Made by a program: the position numbers and the translations under genes
Notes under the pieces: model-generated
The model's database searches: none
What the model was told of the DNA's origin: nothing
What the model saw: the letters and a program-made list of their open reading frames with translations, nothing else
Assembly: GCA_001543395.1 (NCBI GenBank)
Contig: LPNG01000002.1
Coordinates: 39,315-103,314 of the forward strand
Length of the DNA stretch: 64,000 nucleotides
Source of the DNA: Candidatus Alcium sp. F082
GTDB taxonomy: Bacteria > Bacteroidota > Bacteroidia > Bacteroidales > F082
Direction of reading: 5' to 3'
Shown: positions 1 through 8,529 of the stretch, one piece after another
How positions within the stretch are numbered: position 1 is the stretch's first letter
How the letters are laid out: every line of letters starts with the position of its first letter

Positions 1-1256
1 CCATTTAGAATGTCAAAGACATTACCCCTTGTGAAAGATGCGTATGTGGAAATGATGATAAAGTTTTGCGAAGAATCTTTTGCTTTTTTGTACTCCTCAG
101 CCATTAGAAGACGTTCAATCTTTGAACGCCACTCAGAGTTTTTGGAGTAAACCTTGATGACATTGGAGAAATGGAACTTTTCACATTCCTGTTCCCATTG
201 ATTTACAAGGGTGATAGTAGGCACAAGAATGATAGCCTTATAATAACCATTCCGTTTGTATATCTCCAACAGGCAGTTCAAAGAAGTAATGGTCTTACCC
301 GTTCCAGTTGCCATGGCAAAAAGCCCCTTTTGGTTATTGGCTTTCCAGTTTTCAAAGGCTTGATTTTGATAGTCTCTTGGGCCAGTTGGATATGGAAAAC
401 AAGGCTCAATTTCTTGTGTTATAACGACTTCTTTCTTCTCTTGTTTTTCTTCTTTCAATTTGTCAATGGCCGCGGAGACTCTTTGCCTGGCTTTTTCCAG
501 TGCATGCTTCACAGAGGATGGCAAATCTTTCTCTTTGGTGTGCCGTTCAATCAACTTGTATTCCTCTTCAAGCAAAGCGGTTAAAGATTTGTCCTTGAAA
601 CCGTCTATGAGTTGTGTCCTCACTTGCTCTGTCGTCATATAAACAACCGATTCATCTTTGCCATTGAAGACGGTTTCAAAATCATCTTTAATATCTCTTG
701 CCTTTTCAGCTTCAATGTTTCCATCCCATTCACATGACACGGTAAGGCTCTCAATGTTATCAACCAACGCCGTCCGAGAGAAGTTGCATGAACCATCAAA
801 CGCCACATAGTCCTCTCTGTCGCCAAAAACACCAGTTTTTGTGTGTGAAATGCCAATGCCTTCTTTTGGCGCCACTATTTTCACTTCAAGTCTATTATTT
901 CGAATGAGCCAAGAAAGACATTCAAAGAAATGTGCATCACGTTCCGAGAGGGTGGATTTCAGCTTTTCCAAATCATCAAGGTCGAAAAATGGCAGGTCGT
1001 CTAATGTTCCATTGGCAAAAGCGGTTTTGTCTTGTTCAGTCAAGATGTCGTTAATAATAAGCCTCATCCGACCTCCATTATATAGAAAAGACGCAAATCC
1101 ATCAGCCAGCACATTGATTGCTGATGATGAGAAAAAGCCCAACATCAAATCAAACTGCGTTGCATTGCATAGGCATTCCGAAAAGAAACCTACTGGTTCC
1201 CATTGGGTGCGCGATTTGTAGCGGCGGTGTGGCGGAAAAAGAACATCTCGAATCAT
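1..1256 (-). CDS. Phospholipase D-like/DEAD-box helicase fusion, C-terminus beyond window
   Basis: Last gene of the defence operon in this window; it runs off the left edge after 418 codons. Reading inward from the ATG at 1256, an N-terminal PLD-like domain has a degenerate HKD motif (H138, K140, D146, then GSCNFSRTAL near 156-164). A charged helical stretch (about 225-280) links it to an SF2 helicase domain with a QxxAFxxW-type Q motif near 297-304, Walker A ATGTGKT (316-322) and the motif Ia-like LVPTITLVNQW (344-354). PLD-helicase fusions are known as nuclease/helicase components of restriction-like systems. The start overlaps the kinase stop as TAATG, so translation is probably coupled. 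Inference: this is the DNA-degrading or translocating effector of the phosphorothioation locus. The DEAH box and later helicase motifs lie outside the window and could not be checked. Confidence 0.85.
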   Translation of the reverse strand, partial: MIRDVLFPPHRRYKSRTQWEPVGFFSECLCNATQFDLMLGFFSSSAINVLADGFASFLYNGGRMRLIINDILTEQDKTAFANGTLDDLPFFDLDDLEKLKSTLSERDAHFFECLSWLIRNNRLEVKIVAPKEGIGISHTKTGVFGDREDYVAFDGSCNFSRTALVDNIESLTVSCEWDGNIEAEKARDIKDDFETVFNGKDESVVYMTTEQVRTQLIDGFKDKSLTALLEEEYKLIERHTKEKDLPSSVKHALEKARQRVSAAIDKLKEEKQEKKEVVITQEIEPCFPYPTGPRDYQNQAFENWKANNQKGLFAMATGTGKTITSLNCLLEIYKRNGYYKAIILVPTITLVNQWEQECEKFHFSNVIKVYSKNSEWRSKIERLLMAEEYKKAKDSSQNFIIISTYASFTRGNVFDILN

Positions 1257-2203
1257 TATGCTATTAGCTCATTAGTTGCAATTTCTTTTAATCTAGAAAC
1301 GATTTGCGTGAAACTTTGTGGACGCAATCCTTTTGGATAACTAACCATTGTTCTGATGAGAATATATAAAGAATGGTCATTCTCAAGAAAATCAGTTTCC
1401 ATTATACACCCAATTGGAGCATTACCTTGCATAACATACCATAAAACAAGTCCTAATTGAAATATGTCAGACTTATCATCAATAATTCTATCAAACTTCG
1501 TGTTTTGTTCTATTGTTAGAACCTTGTTCATTACTTCTGGAGATGTCCATCCTTTTGGTCCAATATACTCCTGTTCTTTATCAATCTCATTGGGGATATT
1601 TCTTTTTGCTACTAATCCTAGATCTCCAATTTTCCATTCATTCTTTGTTGTTAAAAAGAAATTATCAGGTTTTATATCTCTGTGATAATAATCCATTGAA
1701 TTCAGACTCTCTAAAGCTTGTGCTAATTTAATGCATATTGATAGTCTCTGATTTTTCGTAAGACTATCTTTGCATTCCATATAGCTTTTCAAATCATATT
1801 CAGCATATTCCATGGTGTAGAATTGGTATTTATTGGAGTCACTGTCAATAATAACACCTTTATGAAATATATCAATAATAAAACTTTTCCCTTTACAAGC
1901 AAATAACGCATCGATTTCTTGTTCAAATCGATTATTCCGAGCTATTGCTATTGAATGCCAATCGTTTAATGGAAACCTATTAACTTTCATTACCAAATCT
2001 GGAATCTCCGGTAATTCCTCCCCTTCTTCTATTTCATTCTGTCCTAGATCATAAAGATAAAATATCCACGAATTTCCACCTTTATTACCACCAGGAGGCC
2101 GCTCCATCAAATAATCCACATTGTCAATCGTAATAATTCTATCAGTCAACTTTTTAGGACAGGCTGGCAGCTTTTCTCTATATACTATTTCATTATTTGT
2201 CAT
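1256..2203 (-). CDS. Eukaryotic-like Ser/Thr protein kinase in defence operon
   Basis: A 315-residue soluble protein kinase with no membrane segment. Visible kinase motifs are the VMK lysine (K73), the catalytic loop HRDIKPDN (174-181, with D176 and N181), a GDLG metal-binding loop in place of DFG (193-196, D194) and an SPE version of APE (221-223), followed by a DIFQLGLVLW helix typical of subdomain IX. The glycine-rich loop is degenerate (PPGGNKGGN, 36-44). All residues needed for phosphotransfer appear present, so it is probably active. It sits 12 bases after the DUF262 gene and overlaps the helicase start, which places it inside the operon. Substrate unknown; regulating the DUF262 sensor or the helicase effector is an inference. 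The gene is conspicuously AT-rich compared with the 10-64 kb region. Confidence 0.9.
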   Translation of the reverse strand: MTNNEIVYREKLPACPKKLTDRIITIDNVDYLMERPPGGNKGGNSWIFYLYDLGQNEIEEGEELPEIPDLVMKVNRFPLNDWHSIAIARNNRFEQEIDALFACKGKSFIIDIFHKGVIIDSDSNKYQFYTMEYAEYDLKSYMECKDSLTKNQRLSICIKLAQALESLNSMDYYHRDIKPDNFFLTTKNEWKIGDLGLVAKRNIPNEIDKEQEYIGPKGWTSPEVMNKVLTIEQNTKFDRIIDDKSDIFQLGLVLWYVMQGNAPIGCIMETDFLENDHSLYILIRTMVSYPKGLRPQSFTQIVSRLKEIATNELIA

Positions 2204-2215
2204 AACAATTAATAG

Positions 2216-3307
2216 TTAATTTGACAAAGAGACATCAAGGAGATAATAATTTCCAACTGTTTTTTGAGATATATTTTCAAAAGTCGTTTTCAAATACATC
2301 ATCATTTGTTCATATTCAGCAATGAAATCATCTTTCTTGTGGCATAAAATTACATTAAAGATCTCAAATCTTTTCTCTCTAGCATTTTTAGAATTTGATT
2401 GAGATACACAATTAAGGGCATATTTAAACAACAAATCACAATTCTCATTCGATGGTCTTATTATCCCTGTTTTATCTAACCAGACCAATATGTTATATTG
2501 GTGTTTTAAAGTCTCGTCTGAGATATCATTATGAGCGTTAATGAAAGAAAACAATGTAAAAAAGTCACTTCTTTGTCGATATCGGGTTTCATTTATTGGA
2601 TATATTTCATTCAACATAGTGATACGCTTGATAATAGACATGAAAGAAGATTGGAGTTCTTGTATTTCGCCATTGGACAAGTCATCTTCAAACATCTCTT
2701 CAACAGCTTCACGTTTATCATAAAAACCGCTTCTCAAATAGGCTACCAACTCTTCAACTAAAGCTCTATCATTCATTCTGGATTTTGTTCGAGTTTTAAA
2801 CAGATCCAACTGGGACATTTCCTCAGTGTTTAAGAGTTGTTCAATTGTATTCATAATAGGAGTGTCAGCATATTGTGCTTTATTAATTTCGGAATCATTC
2901 AAATGCCAGCCTTGTTTATTCACCAAAGTATAAAAAGCAGCAATATCCTCTCCTTTATCAGCGTCTATATTATATATTTCTGTGATATTCAATCTATATG
3001 AATTAAATAAATCTGTCTGAATATCTTTATAGAACCGTTTCTCGGAATCCGTGGTCACCCCTTTGATAAACCTACATATAGTCTCAGCACGCTGTTGACC
3101 ATCAACCATTTCGTACATTCCATTATCTTTTCTATACAAAAAGAAGGTTGGCAGGGGATAACCTTTTATTATTGAATCAATAAGCTGCTGTTGGTCTTTC
3201 TTGCCCCATATGAAATTTCTTTGATAAGGAGGTTGAAGATCCACTTTCTTTTCGGCGATTAGTCGATGTAAATCTTCAATTGTTAATTCTTTTATAACGT
3301 ATTCCAT
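2216..3307 (-). CDS. Stand-alone DUF262 protein (GmrSD/SspE N-terminal-like)
   Basis: A 363-residue DUF262 (ParB-like fold) protein. It shows the family signatures PPYQRNFIWG (26-35), IIKGYPLPTFFLYR (46-59) and the nucleotide-hydrolysis motif DGQQR (69-73). In GmrSD and in SspE of phosphorothioation systems, DUF262 binds nucleotide and senses modified DNA, and a C-terminal DUF1524 HNH nuclease domain does the cutting. Here the C-terminal part has no recognisable DUF1524 motif, so the protein looks like a sensor without its nuclease. It lies 10 bases downstream of the SspD-like gene and 12 bases before the kinase. Very AT-rich codon use. Function as a phosphorothioate sensor is inferred from family and context. 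Confidence 0.88.
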   Translation of the reverse strand: MEYVIKELTIEDLHRLIAEKKVDLQPPYQRNFIWGKKDQQQLIDSIIKGYPLPTFFLYRKDNGMYEMVDGQQRAETICRFIKGVTTDSEKRFYKDIQTDLFNSYRLNITEIYNIDADKGEDIAAFYTLVNKQGWHLNDSEINKAQYADTPIMNTIEQLLNTEEMSQLDLFKTRTKSRMNDRALVEELVAYLRSGFYDKREAVEEMFEDDLSNGEIQELQSSFMSIIKRITMLNEIYPINETRYRQRSDFFTLFSFINAHNDISDETLKHQYNILVWLDKTGIIRPSNENCDLLFKYALNCVSQSNSKNAREKRFEIFNVILCHKKDDFIAEYEQMMMYLKTTFENISQKTVGNYYLLDVSLSN

Positions 3308-3317
3308 GTGATAAGAT

Positions 3318-4421
3318 TTAGATGAAACAATTAGTACACATTATATCATCGCCAAGAATATCCACAAGCGTTGTACCCTTGCTTTGCTTGCGGTTTTCTT
3401 CCTGACGCTTAATTATATCAAGTTTAATTTGACGTACTCGCTCAGGCTTACACAGGTCGGCAAGGCTTTCGCCTTGGTTCCAAGTGTAGCCGTCTTTCTC
3501 AAACTCCATCGCTTTGGAGTAAAGGTCAGGATGTTGCTCATACAGCCAAATCCATTCTATCTTTTGCTGAAAGAAACAAAAATAACAACCTGAGCGACTG
3601 CGGCAATATGTTCCTGCCTTACCATCTACTTCAAATGGAATCTCTTCATAATAAGCAGGGACACCTACTCCACTTTCTCTCAAAATTCTAAAGATGTCAT
3701 CTTTCACAAGGACATCGGTATTTTCAAGCAACGGAAAATCGTCTAACTTGCCAACAGGATAGTCCGTTGTTTTAAGATATTCGAATACAACATGATTAAA
3801 CAGCTTGATATCATAATCAAGCAAAGCGTTCATCTTCTTCGAATAATAAAAAGCCTTAGACAAGGGTTTGCGTACAATCTCCATAATATCTTCTTTCTGC
3901 ATTCCATCAGGGCAAAGATTGTCATACAAAGCTATCAATTGTTCCAAGTTTTCATTATGCAAAACTTTGTTTATCACATCAATGCTCCACATGTTTCGAC
4001 GGAAAGGAAAAACCGCTTGAATATTCGGCTTATTTGAAATATAGCCGTCGCGGTCCTCGTCACCTCTAATACCAACATACGAAACAGCATAGTCGTCACC
4101 TACAAATTCCTCGAACTTTTCCAACTTCATCTTTTTGGTGCACCAGCGAGCCTGAGGGGAAGGAAGAAAACCTCCCATGGCTTTCAAAAAATGGTGGAAG
4201 GGCGTCGGTTCAGGACTACCCTCGGCAGCACGCAGGCGTTCTATTTTTCCCAAATAGGCTTCCAAACGATTAATAAGTGTCTCGGTCTCAGCCAACTCAC
4301 ATCCCGTATCAGAATTGTAATACTCAATTTTCAATGACGGGTACTTCTGCTTCAGATAGATGGCGAGTGCCGCACTATCTTTTCCTCCTGATATACCTAA
4401 TATATGTCTAACCTTTGTCAT
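3318..4421 (-). CDS. sspD: PAPS-reductase-family sulfurtransferase (SspD/DndC-like)
   Basis: A 367-residue PP-loop ATP pyrophosphatase with the SGGKDS motif at 11-16. The same fold in DndC and SspD adenylates DNA phosphate so that sulfur can replace a non-bridging oxygen. Cysteines likely to hold an iron-sulfur cluster form a C-x5-C-x2-C group (C273, C279, C282), with C324 and the terminal C362/C365 as possible further ligands; C94 sits in ARWCTKKMK. The start overlaps the stop of the upstream ATPase gene by four bases (ATGA), indicating translational coupling. The DUF4007 and ATPase partners fit the Ssp (single-strand phosphorothioation) gene set better than Dnd, because no DndD-like SMC protein or DndE is present. 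A plain assimilatory PAPS reductase is unlikely in this context. Confidence 0.85.
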   Translation of the reverse strand: MTKVRHILGISGGKDSAALAIYLKQKYPSLKIEYYNSDTGCELAETETLINRLEAYLGKIERLRAAEGSPEPTPFHHFLKAMGGFLPSPQARWCTKKMKLEKFEEFVGDDYAVSYVGIRGDEDRDGYISNKPNIQAVFPFRRNMWSIDVINKVLHNENLEQLIALYDNLCPDGMQKEDIMEIVRKPLSKAFYYSKKMNALLDYDIKLFNHVVFEYLKTTDYPVGKLDDFPLLENTDVLVKDDIFRILRESGVGVPAYYEEIPFEVDGKAGTYCRSRSGCYFCFFQQKIEWIWLYEQHPDLYSKAMEFEKDGYTWNQGESLADLCKPERVRQIKLDIIKRQEENRKQSKGTTLVDILGDDIMCTNCFI

Positions 4422-7400
4422 TCGCTCATTTTCTTGTTAAGTATCGACAGCAAAGTACATACATCAAAATTAGTGTCACCCGAAAGCAATTTGCTGATTT
4501 CTTTTTCGAGATCATCAGACTTTCTCCTATCTTTTTCAGGTAGAATATAAGTCTGCGTCCTAACATTGGTTCCTTTATTTGTCACCATATCAAACGAATA
4601 GGCATCACTCGTTTCCGAATCGGTCAACCGTTGTGAGATAGATGAATACTTTTCACACTCACGGAATAGATACACCAAATCATCAGCTAGTTTGTCTTCT
4701 TGTTCGTCACGAAGAGAGTCAAGACGTTGTTCCAAGATGGTGTAGCAGATTGATTGGTACCACTGTGTACGATTGTCATACTCGGTCATAACGTGATGGT
4801 AGAACTCGCGTTGTTTGTCTGTCAAAAGATAGGTTTTCACATGCGCAAGCCTTTCGCGCACTTCAACGACATACTCATTGTAATCGCAGGACTGCAAGCC
4901 GAATCCATCTACCAACCGTTCCTCAATACGGTCAATCAATCTTGAATAACAAGAACGTAGTTCACGGATGGCCCGCTGAATAATAATGCCATACTCTCGG
5001 ATAAACTCCTCTTGTTTCAACTTTTCCTGATTGAAGCCCAAAGCCTCTGGCAGGTCTTCAAAGAAAGCCTTTTCCGGGTCTTTTGCCTTTGCCAGCACAT
5101 CGCGGAACTTCATTGTTGACGCATGGTCGAACTTGCGGGTGTATTTAGTGTAATCATCCAATCGGGCATAAAAAGAGAGGAATGGTTTAATAGTCTCTAT
5201 GAAGCTATCCTTGGTGATGTTAAACTCATCGCCAAGATTGATGAAACGACGGTACTGGTTAAAGAAACCTAACTTCACCCCATCTACGGCAAACTTCTTT
5301 ACCTCGAAGTCCTGCGGATGTTTTTGCAACAAGTCGAAAAACTCCATATTCACCTCTGGCATAAATGCGCCTTTTGATGCATCATAGAGGGCAAAGTCCT
5401 GTCTCTTAATAAACAAGTATGTGGGAATCCAAAAGTCCAAAAAACCTTGTTTCAGTTTGTAAGGCTGAGTAGAAAGAATCTTTATCAGCTCTGAAATCTT
5501 TCGGGCTTTGTTTTCTGTACTCTTCAGGAAATCTTCACATGCAGTCCAGACAGAAAAGAACCCTTCATTTGCAGGAGCATCTGCGAACTCACCATCTTGA
5601 TGTAGCCCTGTGTTTTTCAATAGTGAGAAGTATATGGTCTTTTCTGGTGGAAACTTGTCTTCAGGAAATCCAAGATTCTCTTCATTACTATGTTCAATGA
5701 GATAGGTCAAATAACTTTTTCTCGCTGCTGTAATGGTACCACTCAGTTTATGCTTGTTGAACAGTTCATTGTTCATCACAGGTGTCTTGCTGTATATCTC
5801 ATCACATACGCTTGACAACAATATGTTGAAATCACGATGAGACTCTACCTTCCGCACTTCACCCTTGAATATCCAAACCACGCGATTCTTATAAGAGAAA
5901 AGATTGTCGCTAATAGCTTTGTTCAGCAGATTCTCTTCGTATTCTTTCAGTTTCTGAATTTCCTTGACAGCAACGAGGTCTTCTTTCTTGATAACCTTAT
6001 CCGTCAAGTAGTTGTATTTCTTAATATTATACAGATGGTCTATGATGTTGTCCGTATCAATGAAGAGGGCAAAAATCAAAGCATGTTCAGAATCAGCGCT
6101 AAATCTCTTGATCTCTTCCAACGCATCTTTCCTTGTTGAAAATATTAGTTCTATATAACCGTCAGTATCTCCCTTAGGCACCAACTCCGTTGGTTCCTCA
6201 AACAGTTTGTAGTCAAAGAAACGGGGTGTTCCTTTTTGATAAAAATGGGCTTTCACAGGAGAAATACGGTGATTGAAGAATACGGTTAGTTCATCCACAA
6301 AAGCAACAGGTCGTGAAACCATCAACCCTGCCTCGCGAATCTCTGCCTCAAGGTCCACATCCGTACCTTCAAACAGCATCACACGGTCTTTATAGGCAGC
6401 ATAGCGAATAATCTTCTTGCTCTCCAGCTTTTCTATTATGTTCTTTGCATCTGGAATGTCCATCGCGAGAGTCGCATATTCCGCAAGCGACTCTTTAGAC
6501 AATCGGAACCCAGCGACCCCAAAAAGATTGAGCAATCCAATTGCTTTGATGATGTTGATGGCATAAAGCATTTGTTCCTCAGAATCCCAACTCTGTCCTT
6601 CCACTCTTTCGATGGAAATCTGCATAGAGCTCCAACTCATTGAGTCGGCATTGGCATCTTTCAAATAAGAATAGAAACTGTAATAGACGTAATCGTATAC
6701 TTTCTGAAGATTGTATATCTTTTCATCAGTTGAGATACTTCCTAAAGAAGCCAAGAACGTAAACAGAGAACGCTCATTCTGCCCATATCGTTGAATAGCT
6801 GTCGTAATGGCGTATGCTGAGAATAAATCGAGCGGATAGAGTTGCTTCGCCGTATCAACGAGAAAGTCGCTGGTAACATAGCCAGTACTTTTTGCCAGTT
6901 CATAAAGGGAAATTGCACAAGCGGGAACTTCATTATAATTGTTTCCTTGCATCTGCTTCGCTGCAAGATAAAGCAGCTGCTCTATTGGTTCCACAAAAGT
7001 GATTTCCTTGAACCGTCCTTTTACTTTCTTCCACTCATTGACTTGCGTCTCGGTCAATCCCTTGGCATAGGCACTGAAGTTTTGATGCAAGGTGGTCAGC
7101 AATAGAATTTGGCGGGATGGAACATTCACAAACTCAGCCAATTTCTGAAGGAAATACAACTCCTTTTCAGGATTGTTCTTTGCAGCGTGTTCCAATACCT
7201 TACCAAATTCATCAATGACAATCAGCAAAAATTTCCCCTGCTTCTGACTCTTATTGTAATAGGTCTTAAGCTCATCAAGCACACTATTTGTTGTGTCCTC
7301 TGCATTAAGACTACGGCGAAGGAGTGTTGATAACTCGGTGTAATCTCCTACAATGTTCATGATTTCAACATCAGAAGTACCGAGAAGATTCTTGGCATCC

Positions 7401-7636
7401 AACAGATAAGGTGTTTTGCCTCGTCTTTTCAAATCTGATTCCAAAGCCAAAAGGAAACTTGACTTGCCCGTGCCGTATGAACCAATAATCGTAAAGGAAT
7501 GGATCCCTGTCTGAAAGTCATTCACAATGCTACTAATTGCTTTTTGGGCGTTGGGTGTTACTATGTATTGAGCGCCCTCAGCAAAGCCGTTCTCTATATT
7601 AGCGGATAAACTAAACGTTCTTTTCATAGTAGTCAT
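4418..7636 (-). CDS. sspC: Large P-loop ATPase (SspC-like)
   Basis: A 1072-residue AAA-type ATPase with an N-terminal P-loop GSYGTGKS (52-59), Walker B LLIVIDEFGK (137-146, D142/E143) and a sensor-like LTTLHQNF (180-187). The remaining 800-plus residues are alpha-helical looking and have no membrane segments. The ATPase core resembles the BrxC/DUF499-type ATPases of BREX as well as SspC; the DUF4007 and PAPS-reductase neighbours favour SspC, which is thought to power the modification complex. It overlaps the upstream DUF4007 gene by 26 bases and the downstream sulfurtransferase gene by 4, the tightest packing in the operon, so the three gene products probably act as one complex. Assignment by motifs and context only. 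Confidence 0.8.
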   Translation of the reverse strand: MTTMKRTFSLSANIENGFAEGAQYIVTPNAQKAISSIVNDFQTGIHSFTIIGSYGTGKSSFLLALESDLKRRGKTPYLLDAKNLLGTSDVEIMNIVGDYTELSTLLRRSLNAEDTTNSVLDELKTYYNKSQKQGKFLLIVIDEFGKVLEHAAKNNPEKELYFLQKLAEFVNVPSRQILLLTTLHQNFSAYAKGLTETQVNEWKKVKGRFKEITFVEPIEQLLYLAAKQMQGNNYNEVPACAISLYELAKSTGYVTSDFLVDTAKQLYPLDLFSAYAITTAIQRYGQNERSLFTFLASLGSISTDEKIYNLQKVYDYVYYSFYSYLKDANADSMSWSSMQISIERVEGQSWDSEEQMLYAINIIKAIGLLNLFGVAGFRLSKESLAEYATLAMDIPDAKNIIEKLESKKIIRYAAYKDRVMLFEGTDVDLEAEIREAGLMVSRPVAFVDELTVFFNHRISPVKAHFYQKGTPRFFDYKLFEEPTELVPKGDTDGYIELIFSTRKDALEEIKRFSADSEHALIFALFIDTDNIIDHLYNIKKYNYLTDKVIKKEDLVAVKEIQKLKEYEENLLNKAISDNLFSYKNRVVWIFKGEVRKVESHRDFNILLSSVCDEIYSKTPVMNNELFNKHKLSGTITAARKSYLTYLIEHSNEENLGFPEDKFPPEKTIYFSLLKNTGLHQDGEFADAPANEGFFSVWTACEDFLKSTENKARKISELIKILSTQPYKLKQGFLDFWIPTYLFIKRQDFALYDASKGAFMPEVNMEFFDLLQKHPQDFEVKKFAVDGVKLGFFNQYRRFINLGDEFNITKDSFIETIKPFLSFYARLDDYTKYTRKFDHASTMKFRDVLAKAKDPEKAFFEDLPEALGFNQEKLKQEEFIREYGIIIQRAIRELRSCYSRLIDRIEERLVDGFGLQSCDYNEYVVEVRERLAHVKTYLLTDKQREFYHHVMTEYDNRTQWYQSICYTILEQRLDSLRDEQEDKLADDLVYLFRECEKYSSISQRLTDSETSDAYSFDMVTNKGTNVRTQTYILPEKDRRKSDDLEKEISKLLSGDTNFDVCTLLSILNKKMSE

Positions 7637-8477
7637 TTAAAACTTGTTCCTTATCCAAATCCTTAGTAAACTGTACCATGCGGATACCGGCGTTGTCACT
7701 ATAGGAAATATATTCTGAGTAATCCTTCGCCAGTTGTTTCAGCATCTCGATAGTCTCATGGTCCTGCATGCAAAACGCAAGGCCAATCTCATCTTGAACG
7801 GTTTCGTAGGAAATGGTGTTGTCACCTTCCCTTTCTTTCAGCCTCAACAGAGCATACATAAAGATTTCTTTCTGCACTTTTCTCTTACCCTCTATGTTGA
7901 AGTAATAACCTTTACCCTCGGCATTTTGTCTGATAAGATCAAGGTCAATCAACATGGAGGAAAAGTCTTCATTCGATTGTGCTTTACGTGGCAGGGCATA
8001 ATTCTGAATCAATACGGCAACATCTTTCTTGACTGTATTTTCGTTAAAGAGATTCTGCTTACCTGACTCAATCATATCCAGTTTCACATAGGTTACAACC
8101 TGATCACGTTCAAACTGCGTATGCCCCTTCTGATAATCACAGAAAAACAGATGATATAGCGTTGCTTCTTGACTGAAAACTAGAGTAAAATGTAGAAGCC
8201 AAAGTGTAGCTAAATCTTCTATATATCGGTCTTTACCATTTTCTTCATCAAACAAATAGTCACCCAACCTAGTCCGCTGGTTGCCCTCACAAATTCCGAA
8301 AGCCTTAAGCCAATAGCGAATGGATGCCACCATATTCTTTCCAACACCCAAATGAACTACAGCCTCCGGCCTATTAAAGTCCCTCCCCTGCACGACAAAA
8401 TCATACCCTTTCTTCAGCCATAACGTCTTGCAAGGAAAAGATTCATGCCCAGAAAAAACATATTTTGAATAACTCAT
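7611..8477 (-). CDS. sspB: DUF4007 protein (SspB-like nickase candidate)
   Basis: A 288-residue protein beginning with the DUF4007 signature: FSGHESFPCKTLWLKKGYDF-type residues at 9-28, then VHLGVGKNMVASIRYWLKAFGI (about 42-63), which looks like a winged-helix DNA-binding segment. To my knowledge SspB, the DNA-nicking subunit of Ssp phosphorothioation, belongs to this family. It is the first gene of the operon, about 15 bases after the predicted transcription start, and its 3' end overlaps the ATPase gene by 26 bases. No cysteine desulfurase (SspA/DndA) gene precedes it; the next gene upstream is an unrelated DUF3267 gene behind about 310 bases of non-coding DNA. Confidence 0.82.
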   Translation of the reverse strand: MSYSKYVFSGHESFPCKTLWLKKGYDFVVQGRDFNRPEAVVHLGVGKNMVASIRYWLKAFGICEGNQRTRLGDYLFDEENGKDRYIEDLATLWLLHFTLVFSQEATLYHLFFCDYQKGHTQFERDQVVTYVKLDMIESGKQNLFNENTVKKDVAVLIQNYALPRKAQSNEDFSSMLIDLDLIRQNAEGKGYYFNIEGKRKVQKEIFMYALLRLKEREGDNTISYETVQDEIGLAFCMQDHETIEMLKQLAKDYSEYISYSDNAGIRMVQFTKDLDKEQVLNDYYEKNV

Positions 8478-8498
8478 TTACTATAAAATTAAAACTTG

Positions 8499-8528
8499 CA
8501 AATATAAAGAACTTTTCCGTTTCGGCAA
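8499..8528 (-). promoter_or_regulatory. Promoter of the phosphorothioation defence operon
   Basis: On the minus strand the -7 element TATATTTG (8506 to 8499) matches the Bacteroidota consensus TAnnTTTG, and TTG (8528 to 8526) lies exactly 19 bases upstream, the expected -33/-7 spacing. Transcription should begin near 8492, giving a leader of only about 15 bases before the DUF4007 start at 8477. No other consensus promoter was noticed between the six genes, so this one probably drives the whole operon. Confidence 0.75.
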
Positions 8529-8529
8529 C

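Noticed and set aside
1..8477. Classification as BREX or DISARM
   Set aside because: The ATPase core and PLD-helicase recall these systems, but no PglZ, no DNA methyltransferase and no DrmA/B are present, whereas DUF4007 plus PAPS reductase points to phosphorothioation.
1..8477. Classification as a classical Dnd system
   Set aside because: No SMC-like DndD, DndE or DndB homologue is present; the sulfurtransferase partners are DUF4007 and a BrxC-like ATPase.
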